Below, piece by piece: positions 1 through 8,357 of a DNA stretch of 64,000 nucleotides. Location of the stretch: contig NZ_CP013200.1 in assembly GCF_001445575.1 (NCBI RefSeq), positions 2,046,001-2,110,000 on the forward strand, read 5' to 3'. Under the pieces are notes generated by a model. The model was not told the origin of the DNA, did no database searches, and worked only from the letters and a program-made list of their open reading frames with translations. Every line of letters starts with the position of its first letter. Within the stretch, counting starts at the first letter, position 1. This DNA is from Arthrobacter alpinus (GTDB taxonomy: Bacteria > Actinomycetota > Actinomycetes > Actinomycetales > Micrococcaceae). The translations under genes and the position numbers were made by a program.

Positions 1-43
1 TATGTCCATTTATTCACATCCAGCGTCGAAAGGAGGTGCCACC

Positions 44-175
44 ATGAACCCCAAGCCCACTAAGTCTTCCATTAGGAGGATCTTCTTCGCGCCCGTGGAT
101 CAGCAGAAGTTCAATGAGCTTCGCGAGCGTCAGTATCGCGAGATCATTCGAGTTGACCTCTTCAATATCCGGTAG
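44..175 (+). CDS. small ORF of 43 residues, unknown
   Basis: The ATG sits behind a perfect AAAGGAGGT ribosome site with good spacing, which is the main support for translation. The product is basic at the N-terminus, has no signal peptide or membrane segment, and matches no family I recognise. The frame is open upstream to the window edge (another ATG at position 2), so it could be the tail of a longer gene, but the ribosome site argues for the internal start. It is followed by a second tiny ORF with a near-identical ribosome site. It could also be a leader peptide. Confidence 0.35.
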   Translation: MNPKPTKSSIRRIFFAPVDQQKFNELRERQYREIIRVDLFNIR

Positions 176-233
176 TCCCCGCTGCCGCTGAAGCGGTGCC
201 GGCGACGGCGCCTCACTGAAAGGAGGCACCGAA

Positions 234-344
234 ATGACCATTACACATTTCGATTACCTCATCCCGTGCCTGGGTGCAGAGCATCGTGCCCCTGGTGGAC
301 ACCGTGAACAGCCCGTGCTGATAAGCACGGGCTGTTTCGTTTAA
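234..344 (+). CDS. small ORF of 36 residues, doubtful
   Basis: It is preceded by AAAGGAGGC at good spacing, like the ORF before it. The last third of the frame runs through the strong hairpin at 309-334, so the stop lies inside the probable terminator. That is unusual for a real gene and lowers confidence. No family is recognised. Confidence 0.2.
   Translation: MTITHFDYLIPCLGAEHRAPGGHREQPVLISTGCFV
309..340 (+). terminator. rho-independent terminator
   Basis: There is an 11-bp perfect stem (309-319 with 324-334), a GATA loop and then TTTCGTTT. It ends whatever transcript enters from the left edge and isolates it from the esterase gene at 482. Confidence 0.75.
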
Positions 345-481
345 GGGTTGCCCGCGAACGCCGCGGGTCTCGGTGCCATTCAGGGGAAACTTCCCGGCGT
401 GATAGTTGAAGCTACAACTAAAGGGTGTATCTTTAGAACATAGGTCCCGTGCTGCGGCGGGCCACAACCCAAGGAGTTTGA

Positions 482-1132
482 ATGAACACCACCCTGCGCG
501 ATGTGCGCTCACCCGGCTGGAGCGCCACTGATGCTCCTGAGACAATGGTTCTCTTCCTGCATGGTTTCGGTTCCAACGAGCACGATCTGCTCCAGCTAGC
601 ACCTGCCCTGGGACTCGCGCTGCCGTGGGCCTCCCTACGCGCACCCCTGGATGTGGGCAATGGTGGTGCGGCATGGTTCTCAATTACCACTCCCGGAAAC
701 CCCGACGCCGCCCCGGTGGAAGAAGCCACTGAGGCGATTTGGGCCTGGATTGATGAAAACGTGAACCCGGCGACCCGTGTTGTTCCCATCGGTTTCTCGC
801 AAGGCGGGCTCATGGCCAGCCAACTTTTGCGCACCCGGCCACAGCGTGTGGTTGCGCCTGTGGTGTTGGGTGGATTTATTTTGGGTGCCGCGCAACCTGG
901 CGATAGCCTTCTGCTTGAACAACGCCCTGCACTGTTCTGGGGACGCGGAGCCGAGGATCGGGTCATCGCCCCGATTGCCATCACGCGCAGCGGCGAGTTC
1001 TTGCCGGCGCACACCACGCTGACCGAGCACGTTTACCCAGGTCTGGCACATGGGATCAATGCGAGCGAACTTAGCGATGTCCGTGACTTCATCACTCTTG
1101 AAGTTGGTGCCCAGGTGGTGGCCTCGGCATGA
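482..1132 (+). CDS. alpha/beta hydrolase, phospholipase/carboxylesterase type
   Basis: This is a 216-residue cytoplasmic serine esterase of the Abhydrolase_2 group, the usual size for the family. The oxyanion-side motif LFLHGFGSNEHD is at residues 24-35. The nucleophile elbow GFSQGG gives Ser106. A late AEDRV supplies the probable Asp, and LAHGIN near the C-terminus the His. The start is an ATG 6 bases after AAGGAG. The last codons overlap the next gene by ATGA, so it is translationally coupled to a flavin-dependent oxidoreductase. The family hydrolyses short-chain or lysophospholipid esters; the substrate here is unknown. Confidence 0.85.
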   Translation: MNTTLRDVRSPGWSATDAPETMVLFLHGFGSNEHDLLQLAPALGLALPWASLRAPLDVGNGGAAWFSITTPGNPDAAPVEEATEAIWAWIDENVNPATRVVPIGFSQGGLMASQLLRTRPQRVVAPVVLGGFILGAAQPGDSLLLEQRPALFWGRGAEDRVIAPIAITRSGEFLPAHTTLTEHVYPGLAHGINASELSDVRDFITLEVGAQVVASA

Positions 1133-2163
1133 GCGCGGCCTCCCCGTTTGAGATCGGCATCTTCACCTTTGGTGAACTGACCCGTGACGCGCACGGGCAG
1201 CCGATCGATCCCCTGACACGTACTCGCGACATCCTTGAGTGGGCACGGGTTGCTGATGCTGCAGGGTTAGATGTGTTCGGAGTAGGCGAGCACCACCGGG
1301 AAGACTTTGCTGTTTCTTCGCCCGCCGTGGTGTTGGCGGCGGCCGCCGCGCAAACCAAGAATATCCGCCTGACCAGCACCGTCACGGTGCTCTCCAGCGC
1401 TGACCCTGTTCGCGTGTTTGAAGACTTTGCAACGCTGGACCTTGTCAGCGGTGGACGTGCGGAGATCACAGCTGGCCGGGGCGCCTATGTAGAATCCTTC
1501 CCGTTGTTCGGCCAGAACTTGGAGCGTTATGACGAGTACTTTGAGGACCGGCTGGATCTGCTGCTGCGCATTCGCGATGAAAACCCCATCACGTGGAACG
1601 GCACCACACGCCCTCCTCTGATTGACGCTGGGGTGTGGCCGCGCCCGGCCCAAGCGGCACTTCCCATTTGGGCTGCCGTGGGCGGGACGCCTTCCTCAGT
1701 TGAACGGGCCGGACGGCTGGGCTTGCCGATGTATCTGGCCATCTTGGGTGCCCCGGAGCGTTTCGGCGCGCTGGCCCAGTTATATCGGCGCGCGGCACAA
1801 GAGGCCGGTCGGGAACCGGGGCAGATTGGCGTCACCTCGCACTTCTACGTGGAGGAAACCTCACAAGGTGCCAAGGACACGTTCTTCCCGCACTATTCCT
1901 CTTACATTGAGCAGAACATGCCGCGGGCTGGCAGGCTGGATCGCCCCGGTTTTGAGCATTGGGCCGGACCCCGCGGAGCACTTTTTGCGGGAAGTCCTGC
2001 TGAAATTGTGGACAAGATCCTGTGGGAGCACGAGGTCCTGGGCCACACTCGCTTCCTCGCACAGGTTGGCCTGGGTGGGTTGTCGCAGGCTGCCACCTTG
2101 CGTTCCATCGAATTGTTGGCCACCGAGGTACTGCCCGCAGTGCGAGCGGCGCTTAAACCCTAA
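1129..2163 (+). CDS. LLM class flavin-dependent oxidoreductase
   Basis: A 344-residue luciferase-like monooxygenase fold (TIM barrel using FMN or F420). The N-terminal strand FEIGIFTFGELTRD, the GVGEHHRED motif and the segment reading RLTSTVTVLSSADPVR are typical of the group with no fixed substrate. Length is normal. Translation is coupled to the upstream esterase through ATGA, so the two probably form a bicistronic unit. There is no signal peptide, so it is cytoplasmic. The exact reaction cannot be told from sequence. Confidence 0.88.
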   Translation: MSAASPFEIGIFTFGELTRDAHGQPIDPLTRTRDILEWARVADAAGLDVFGVGEHHREDFAVSSPAVVLAAAAAQTKNIRLTSTVTVLSSADPVRVFEDFATLDLVSGGRAEITAGRGAYVESFPLFGQNLERYDEYFEDRLDLLLRIRDENPITWNGTTRPPLIDAGVWPRPAQAALPIWAAVGGTPSSVERAGRLGLPMYLAILGAPERFGALAQLYRRAAQEAGREPGQIGVTSHFYVEETSQGAKDTFFPHYSSYIEQNMPRAGRLDRPGFEHWAGPRGALFAGSPAEIVDKILWEHEVLGHTRFLAQVGLGGLSQAATLRSIELLATEVLPAVRAALKP

Positions 2164-2212
2164 GGCTCTGGCCCGCATCGCGTCCTGTCTGGCCTGCGTC
2201 TGCTAGCTGAAG

Positions 2213-2257
2213 TCCGACGGCGTTCGACCTACCTCAGGTGGGCCCAACGCCGTCGGA
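2213..2257 (+). terminator. stem-loop after the oxidoreductase gene
   Basis: A 12-bp perfect stem (TCCGACGGCGTT at 2213-2224, complement at 2246-2257) encloses a 21-base loop that has a small inner hairpin. It is followed by CATTTCTGG, so the T-tract is weak. It lies 50 bases past the stop, between convergent genes, and probably serves both directions. Confidence 0.55.
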
Positions 2258-2270
2258 CATTTCTGGGCCC

Positions 2271-2330
2271 GGCCAAGCAGTGCCCGGCCAAGCTGTGCCC
2301 GGCCAAGCAGTGCCCTGCCAAGCAGTGCCG
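2271..2330. repeat. four tandem 15-bp repeats
   Basis: The unit GGCCAAGCAGTGCCC is repeated four times without spacing; copies two and four each carry one or two changes. It lies between the terminator and the 3' end of the thioesterase gene, in non-coding DNA. The function is unknown; replication slippage is the simplest origin. Confidence 0.85.
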
Positions 2331-2369
2331 CCCCACGCAGGAGAACTCAGCGCAGTGGAATCCCGGCGG

Positions 2370-3341
2370 CTAGGGTCCAGTCGGCAAAAGGTGGTTCGGG
2401 AGCCTGTTTCCGGGCGCCCGGCCACGGATTTCCAGGAGCTCCCGGGCGTGGGTGTGCAGGCGTTTGTCCTCGTGCGAAACGGGAATCCATGGCGGCACCG
2501 CGACCGAATTTCCGGACTCGTCCCGTGTGACCATGACTGTCAGACAGTAGGTGGTCAGGTTCATCTCACGGTCTTTGGGATCTCCTGAACGGACATGCAC
2601 GGCGATGTGCATGCCCTTATTTCCCGTGTAGACCAGCCGGGCCTCGACCTCCACAACATGGCCAATCAACAGGGGCCGGTAGAACCGGATTCCGCCGGAA
2701 AATACGGCTACGGTGTCAGCACCGCAGTAACGGGTTGCGCACAAGTAAGCGGCCTCGTCGATCCACTTCATGACGATCCCGCCGTGAACCTTGCCACCCC
2801 AGTTCACATCAGTGGGGGCTGCCAGGAATCGCAACACCACCCGCTCTGCCGTTCCGGCATCGGTGTAATCCTGGGCCTTCATGGCTTCCACGATCTCTTC
2901 CCGGACCTTTATCCGGGCCAGCGCGTCATTGGCTTGAGCGATTTCGCGGGTGGTGGCGGGCTCATACGGCGTGACGGGGATGGGTTTTCCGTCAGCGCCC
3001 ACGGCCACGAAGATGACAATGCACTGGCTGCGCATCGTGGGCGTCCCGCCTCGAGGGTCACCCGAGGACACCACGGTTTTTACGTGCATTGAGGACCGCC
3101 CGGTGTACACCACCGTGGCCACAACCTCCACCATATCGCCACTGTTGACAGGGTCCGCGAAGTGGATATTGCCCACATAGGCCGTCACGCAATAGGACTT
3201 AGCCCAGCCCACGGCGGCCGCGTAGGCTGCCTTATCTACCCATTCCAATACGGTGCCGGCATCCACGGATCTGCTGTGCCCGATGTCCGTAGGTGCGGCA
3301 AGGAAACGAAGGGTTACGGAATTGGCGGGAGACTCATTCAT
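2370..3341 (-). CDS. acyl-CoA thioesterase with two hotdog domains
   Basis: This 323-residue protein contains two tandem hotdog folds. Each begins with the same phrase, LRFLAAPTD (about residues 11-19 and 169-177), and each has a long central helix followed by the strand pattern VEVVATVVYTG or VEVEARLVYTG. The family hydrolyses acyl-CoA to free acid and CoA in the cytoplasm. The second domain has WGGKVHGGIVMKWIDEAAY, which fits the active helix of the hexameric group. The ATG start is clear. It stands alone, convergent with the preceding pair. Chain-length preference cannot be read. Confidence 0.88.
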   Translation of the reverse strand: MNESPANSVTLRFLAAPTDIGHSRSVDAGTVLEWVDKAAYAAAVGWAKSYCVTAYVGNIHFADPVNSGDMVEVVATVVYTGRSSMHVKTVVSSGDPRGGTPTMRSQCIVIFVAVGADGKPIPVTPYEPATTREIAQANDALARIKVREEIVEAMKAQDYTDAGTAERVVLRFLAAPTDVNWGGKVHGGIVMKWIDEAAYLCATRYCGADTVAVFSGGIRFYRPLLIGHVVEVEARLVYTGNKGMHIAVHVRSGDPKDREMNLTTYCLTVMVTRDESGNSVAVPPWIPVSHEDKRLHTHARELLEIRGRAPGNRLPNHLLPTGP

Positions 3342-3547
3342 AGGAAGACTCTATTGAATCGGCTGGCAGGGGCCACGGTGGGCTGACTCATATGCGGCTT
3401 AGTCCGTCATAATCAAGCGCTCCCAACCAGCTCCTCAATTACCTCGCAAAAGCCCGAGAGAGATAGTAGCTGGGCCTCGAGTCATAGGGTGCTGGAGTGA
3501 AGAAAGTTCGTGCTTCTGGAACCGCTTGCCTGTGGCGGTACGAGGCG

Positions 3548-4948
3548 TTAGTTTCTCTGGTTCGTGTCGTGGCTGGTGCGCGTCGCCAGCTTGTGGATCA
3601 GTAGGGTGATGAACACTGCCAGGCAGATGATGGCGCCGATCGCCAGTGTTGTGCTGATGCCAGCGCCCGTGGGATGAAGGTCCGGGGCCATGTGAGAGGC
3701 GAGTACTGCTCCGGCGATCGCGGTACCAAAGGAGCTGCCCACGGTGCGCAGTACCTGGTTGAAGCTGACGGAACTGCCCAGTTCCTCGGCCGCGACGCTG
3801 CGGGCGATCAGTGCCGGCATGGCGGCGTAGCTGGCGCCCATTCCCAGGCCGAATATCAACATCCCGAAGAGGATCTCCCAGAGTTCAGAGTGGGCAAACC
3901 AGAGGAGAATTCCCGCTGCCGTCATGGTTCCTGCTCCGATGGGCAACAGTGTCGCCAAGTGGATTCGGTGTGACAGGCTGCGAACCATCCGGTTCGCAGT
4001 GAAGCTTCCCACTGAGAGTGGGAACATGACGAATCCCGCCCAGAACACAGGCAGTGCAATGCCGTAGCTTGTGGTGGCAGGGGCTTGGGCAACGAGGCTG
4101 GAAATGGACAGGCCGATGTACATTGCGGCGCCCAGCCCCACAGCTGTGCAGTTTGCCAGCAACACTTCGCCGTTCCGCAGGACGCGCAGGTTGATCAGGG
4201 GATGCTCCATTCGCAATTCAACGCTGACCCAAGCCGTCATGAGCGCTGCGGCCAAGGCAAAGGCCCCGATGGTCCAGAGCGAGCCCCATCCCCAGTTTGG
4301 GGCTTCGCTGATGCCTAGGAGCAAGGCGCTCAATCCGAGCCCCAGGAGGCCCGCTCCAACATAATCGAAGGATGTCCGGGCGGCCTGCGTGTCAGCTCCG
4401 CCGGGCACAATGCGGTACACCACGACGATGGCGGTGACAACGAACAGCGCCGCGAACCAGAAGGCAAACCTGAAGTCGAAGAGTCCGGCGATAAATCCTG
4501 TCAGGGGATAACCGATGCCGATTCCCGTTGAGACGGTCACCGACAAGCTGGAGATGGCAGCTTGCGCTGATGCGGCGGGAACGTAGCGGCGGGCCAGGGC
4601 GATGGTCACCGGAACGATCCCATAGCTGAGTCCTTGAAGAGCACGGCCAATCAGGAAGATGGTGAAGTTCGGTGCCATCGCAGCAATGATGGATCCGATC
4701 AGAATGATCAGCAAGGACACCATCAGGAGCCGCTTTTTGTGCGGACCATCGCTGAGCCTGCCCATGACAGGCGTCGCGATGGCCCCGACCAGAAGATTGA
4801 GCGTGAGCATCCACTGCGCGGTACTGACCGAGACGCCCATCTCGCGAGAGATGGTGGGTACCAACAACATGCCCAATGAACTCACAATTGCCGTGGACAG
4901 CGCCGCGTAGACCAGAGCAGGCACTAGGCGTGAGCGTGCCTCAGTCAT
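3548..4948 (-). CDS. MFS drug/multidrug efflux transporter (DHA2-like)
   Basis: A 466-residue integral membrane protein with about 14 hydrophobic segments. The loop 2-3 signature reads GRLSDGPHKKRLL and a later GRALQGLSYG motif is typical of proton-driven drug antiporters. I take the ATG at 4948, which overlaps the marR stop by 8 bases; a TTG 18 bases further upstream (4966) is possible but lacks a ribosome site. The coupling to marR suggests an efflux system induced by a compound that MarR senses. The substrate is unknown. Confidence 0.88.
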   Translation of the reverse strand: MTEARSRLVPALVYAALSTAIVSSLGMLLVPTISREMGVSVSTAQWMLTLNLLVGAIATPVMGRLSDGPHKKRLLMVSLLIILIGSIIAAMAPNFTIFLIGRALQGLSYGIVPVTIALARRYVPAASAQAAISSLSVTVSTGIGIGYPLTGFIAGLFDFRFAFWFAALFVVTAIVVVYRIVPGGADTQAARTSFDYVGAGLLGLGLSALLLGISEAPNWGWGSLWTIGAFALAAALMTAWVSVELRMEHPLINLRVLRNGEVLLANCTAVGLGAAMYIGLSISSLVAQAPATTSYGIALPVFWAGFVMFPLSVGSFTANRMVRSLSHRIHLATLLPIGAGTMTAAGILLWFAHSELWEILFGMLIFGLGMGASYAAMPALIARSVAAEELGSSVSFNQVLRTVGSSFGTAIAGAVLASHMAPDLHPTGAGISTTLAIGAIICLAVFITLLIHKLATRTSHDTNQRN

Positions 4949-5366
4949 GAGGCTGCTCTGAGCCAAGCTTCGCCAAAATGGGAATGACTGCTTGAAGTGC
5001 CGCCCGCTCTTGGGGTGTCAACCGCTCGGTGATCACCTGATCAAGCCACGCATTGCCTGACAATGTCTCCTGGGCGAGGCGTTGCGTTCCGGCGTCGGTA
5101 ATGTCAATCCACACACGACGGCGGTCCTCGGCGTCTGGGACGCGCGCCACGAACTCCAAGCGTTCAAGCTCCCGCACCGCGAGAGAGATCCCTTGGGGGC
5201 TAACGTGGATGGCCGTTGCCAGCTGCGATGTGGTGGCCTGTCCATGCTGCGCCAAATGCCGCAACACCCCGATCTTCCCCGCGGAGAGGGTTCGTTCGGC
5301 GGTCAGGCGTCTCATGAGCGGATGCAGCGCTTCGAAGAAAGTTCGTGTCAAGAGTGGCTCGGTCAT
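4941..5366 (-). CDS. MarR family transcriptional regulator
   Basis: A winged-helix regulator of 141 residues, normal for MarR. The recognition segment reads ATTSQLATAIHVSPQGISLAVRELERL and the wing contains DAEDRRRVWIDITDAG (DxRxxR-type wing). I take the ATG at 5366; a TTG at 5381 is less likely. There is no ribosome site before the ATG, and a possible -10 box (TACACT) ends 6 bases upstream, so the message may be leaderless. It is first in a two-gene unit with the MFS pump and likely autorepresses through the palindrome just upstream. Confidence 0.9.
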   Translation of the reverse strand: MTEPLLTRTFFEALHPLMRRLTAERTLSAGKIGVLRHLAQHGQATTSQLATAIHVSPQGISLAVRELERLEFVARVPDAEDRRRVWIDITDAGTQRLAQETLSGNAWLDQVITERLTPQERAALQAVIPILAKLGSEQPHD

Positions 5367-5378
5367 GAGATAAGTGTA

Positions 5379-5402
5379 CAAGTAACTTGATCAAGTTACT
5401 TG
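5379..5402 (-). promoter_or_regulatory. perfect 24-bp palindrome, likely MarR operator
   Basis: Each 12-base half reads CAAGTAACTTGA. The palindrome ends 13 bases before the marR ATG and overlaps the expected promoter. MarR dimers bind inverted repeats of this size near their own promoter, so this is the probable site of autoregulation for marR and the efflux gene. Confidence 0.8.
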
Positions 5403-5726
5403 ACTAAATTCCGAGGCGCGAAGAATCTCACCCCTCGGTGAGAACCTGACTCAGCACCCGTTTGCCATCAGTGCGTCATGAGCTGACCTCTAGCTTCTGG
5501 TTCCTGCATCATTTACTGCTAGTCAGAGGTTTGCTTCGCGTTCGTGCAGAACTAGGTTCATAAGGCATGGAAAGCGGGGCCCGAGTTTTTCTTTTCGGAG
5601 CCGGATTCTGTGCCTAGACCCATCCACTTCCTGTCTGATAATTCCGGCCTCGTGTAGTACACGATCGCCCGGCAGGTCGGGTCAACGAGCGCTCACATGA
5701 ATTCAAAGAGGCTACTTTCACACACG

Positions 5727-6020
5727 TCAGGGATTGCAAGCGGGTGTGCCAAACGATTAGCTACGGTTCCTCCAAACGCAGGGCACGAGGTCCTGGTTGC
5801 GGACGCTCGCGGCCGTTCAGTCCCGCGATGCTATCGTACTCCCGGTCCCGCTCCCCGTGCTCGGTTCAGCCTGGCCTGGCGGCCCTCGTGGCCGCTGCCT
5901 CACAGGAGACGGTCGCAATCAACCGTTGGGCGCACCACTAACCTCGCGTCAAGAAAGGGTCATGGCAGGGTCACGGTTGAACGGCAACGTAGCATTCATC
6001 ACCGCTCAATCCCGGATGAG
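5727..6020 (+). pseudogene. remnants of oxidoreductase genes (possibly F420-NADP reductase and SDR)
   Basis: Between marR and cutC there is 619 bp without an intact gene. Two short stretches look like decayed coding DNA. At 5727-5822 one frame reads ...AGHEVLVADARG..., resembling the Rossmann start of an NADPH:F420 reductase. At 5962 an ATG opens a frame with RLNGNVAFIT, the N-terminal strand of a short-chain dehydrogenase, which ends within 20 codons at the cutC terminus. Both are inferences from short matches. The rest of 5403-5726 shows nothing I can name. Confidence 0.3.
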
Positions 6021-6021
6021 G

Positions 6022-6750
6022 TCAGCCGGCTGCGATGGCCCACGGGGTATGGGCGTTCACGGCTTCCCTGGCTTTCCGCACAGTGTCCCGGCTAGTGATC
6101 ATGTATGAGTCGCCGCCGCAGTTGACCACTTCTTTGGCGGAAAGATGCACGGCCGACAGTCCGGTCTGGTCCATGGAAGGGATGTCTGGGAGTAGCAGCC
6201 CGCCACCGGCCATTATTTCAAGCTGTCCTGCGGCAAGCGTGTTCATCGCCGCCAGGGTGGCCAGTCCATCCCCGGCAGCAGGGGCTCCGCCCGAGCTGAG
6301 GACGCGGGTGAAGCCTAGCGAGATGAGCGTCTCGATGGCCAGTTCAGCGTTGTTCGATGAGTCGATGGCCCGGTGGAACGTCAGCTGAGCTTCCGGATTG
6401 ATGGCTAGGGCTGACTCTACGAATCGCCGGGACGCTGTGTAATCGATGTCGCCAGATGGCTGCAGGGCTCCGAACACCACCCCGCGCACTCCCCGTTTCA
6501 ACAGCTCTGCGGCATCACGGATCATGGTTTCCAGTTCAAGTGCGGAGTAGACGAAATCGCCCGGTCGGCAACGCACCAGGGGATGGATCTCCAGCCGGTC
6601 GGCTACGCATTCGGCGCTCAGCTCCAGCAGACCTAAGCTCGGCGTAAGTCCACCCAATTCCAGACTGGTGCACAGTTCTATCCGGTCGGCGCCCTCTTCG
6701 GCCGCAATGGCTGCGCCCTGGGCGCTGACCACCGCAATCTCCAGCTTCAT
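6022..6750 (-). CDS. cutC: CutC family protein
   Basis: A 242-residue TIM-barrel protein of the CutC family. The signature ADRIELCTSLELGGLTPS is at residues 20-37, followed by the typical LTFHRAIDSS, VLSSGGAPAA and IMAGGGLLLPDI segments. The family was linked to copper handling in E. coli, but its biochemical role is unsettled. In actinobacteria it is often seen beside sugar-degradation genes, which fits here: its start overlaps the sulfatase stop by ATGA and a hexosaminidase/ABC cluster lies next to it. The length is normal and the protein is cytoplasmic. Confidence 0.9.
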   Translation of the reverse strand: MKLEIAVVSAQGAAIAAEEGADRIELCTSLELGGLTPSLGLLELSAECVADRLEIHPLVRCRPGDFVYSALELETMIRDAAELLKRGVRGVVFGALQPSGDIDYTASRRFVESALAINPEAQLTFHRAIDSSNNAELAIETLISLGFTRVLSSGGAPAAGDGLATLAAMNTLAAGQLEIMAGGGLLLPDIPSMDQTGLSAVHLSAKEVVNCGGDSYMITSRDTVRKAREAVNAHTPWAIAAG

Positions 6751-8357
6751 CGGCCGACACCAGCAACGTGCGGACGTCCCGCAGGCGGTTGAAAGAGCTC
6801 CGTGCGGGTGCTTGGAATGATGGGCGCCAAGGCGTGGCCGACCTTACCCGTCTTCTGCGGAATGGGGGCGGACTCCCAAGACGTAGAGACGGCGCCGTTG
6901 TTTGGGTTCAACCGGGCAAAGAGATCATCGGCTAAGTGCGAGCGTCCCGTGCGGCGCAGGTGCTCCATGTAAATCACGGGATCGTTGTAAAGCGCGGGCC
7001 CCTCCTGGAGTGCGCTCTGCATCGGGTCGGGTGCCGAGCCCGGCATGCCGGCATAGCGGTTCCACCATTCGGCAAGCCGGGAGCGCATCAGCACCACCAA
7101 TGCAGGCTCTGTGTCGAGGAGATTCTCCGTAAGGAAGGGGTCCTCCGTGACGTTGAACAGTGACTCCCACTCCGCCCTGAAGGCGCCGGGGTGGTAGGTG
7201 CGGATGTACAGGTAGTCACGGTCGCGGACCGCCCGTTGGAACGTGTGGGCGCCGTGTCCCATGACCAGATATTCGCGGCTTTCAAAGTCCTCGCGGTGCA
7301 ACACCTTGGCAAAGCTGGTCCCTTGCCATTTACCGGGGATGGGCAATCCCAGGAGCTCGCAGATCGTGGGTGCGTAGTCGATGTTGTAGAGCAGGGCGTC
7401 ATTGCGAATGTGCGCCGGGCCGCCGTCGGTCAGCCCGGGCCACTTGATGATCATGGGCAGGTGATGGACCGGCTCGTTGGCCAGGCCGTGCTCGGCGTAG
7501 GAGCCCTGTTCGCCAAAGGACTCGCCGTGGTCGGCGCTGACGATGATCGCCACGTCATCGCCTAGACCCATGGCCTTGATGCCGTCCAGCAGGCGGCCAA
7601 ACTGGCTGTCCCAATACATGATGGCGCCGTCGTAGCCGTTGATGAGCCGTTCGTAGTCGTCCCGGGTGCGGATAGCCTGGGGCGAGTTGTCGGGGGAGCG
7701 GTTCTCGATCATGCCGTCGGAGTACATCAAATCCAGGGCCGATCGTGGGCCGTAAACCTCGGCATGGGCGTCAATGGCGTCCTGGTCGGGCCAGACGGGA
7801 GCGGGGCCGGCAGCCGCGGCACGGTCGGACCATTCTTTGTCCTGCAGGTAGTCCATGTGTGGATCCCAATACGTCAGGTGCAGGTACCAATCGGGGTTGT
7901 CCTTGTGTCCGCCGATCCATTCCAGGGCCCTGTCGGTGATGATGTTGGCGGGCTCGTCGCCCACCTCGGGAGTGGCCCGCACTGTCTCGCGGAAGTTGCC
8001 CAGGAAATACCAGGCCCGGTGCCGCTCGGCAAACGAGGAAATGCACGCAGTGAGATAGCCGTGGGCTCCCAGATGTTGACCGAGTAGTGGCCGCCCCGGC
8101 TCTAGGCCGTGGCCGGCGTCGATCCTGAAGCGCGCGGCGCTCCCATGATGACCTACAACGCCGTTGGTTATGCCGAATTGGCCGGAGGTCAGAGCAGTGC
8201 GTGATGGCAGGCAGGGGGAGTCTGAGGCGTAGTAGCTCTCAAGGACAGCGGCGCCTTCGGCAAAAGCATCCAAGTGCGGGGTGATTTTCCGCCCGTAACC
8301 GTAGGGGCCGGTATGGTCGGGCCGCAAGGTGTCGACGTCAACGTAGATTATCCGCAT
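6747..8357 (-). CDS. type I sulfatase (alkaline phosphatase superfamily)
   Basis: A 536-residue formylglycine-dependent hydrolase. Metal ligands appear at the N-terminus (DVDTLRPDH, residues 7-15). The maturation motif CLPSR puts the catalytic Cys at residue 49, in the CxPSR form that formylglycine-generating enzyme recognises. A second metal motif SADHGESFGEQG lies mid-protein. There is no signal peptide, so the enzyme may act on imported substrate. A strong ribosome site (GAGGAGG) precedes the ATG. It shares an operon with padR and cutC. The substrate is probably a sulfated carbohydrate, judged only from the neighbouring hexosaminidase and transporter; a phosphonate or other ester is possible. 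Confidence 0.85.
   Translation of the reverse strand: MRIIYVDVDTLRPDHTGPYGYGRKITPHLDAFAEGAAVLESYYASDSPCLPSRTALTSGQFGITNGVVGHHGSAARFRIDAGHGLEPGRPLLGQHLGAHGYLTACISSFAERHRAWYFLGNFRETVRATPEVGDEPANIITDRALEWIGGHKDNPDWYLHLTYWDPHMDYLQDKEWSDRAAAAGPAPVWPDQDAIDAHAEVYGPRSALDLMYSDGMIENRSPDNSPQAIRTRDDYERLINGYDGAIMYWDSQFGRLLDGIKAMGLGDDVAIIVSADHGESFGEQGSYAEHGLANEPVHHLPMIIKWPGLTDGGPAHIRNDALLYNIDYAPTICELLGLPIPGKWQGTSFAKVLHREDFESREYLVMGHGAHTFQRAVRDRDYLYIRTYHPGAFRAEWESLFNVTEDPFLTENLLDTEPALVVLMRSRLAEWWNRYAGMPGSAPDPMQSALQEGPALYNDPVIYMEHLRRTGRSHLADDLFARLNPNNGAVSTSWESAPIPQKTGKVGHALAPIIPSTRTELFQPPAGRPHVAGVGR

Noticed and set aside
2370..3386. Long plus-strand open frames over the thioesterase gene
   Set aside because: They are GC-rich shadow frames without family features or ribosome sites; the minus-strand protein has two clear hotdog domains.
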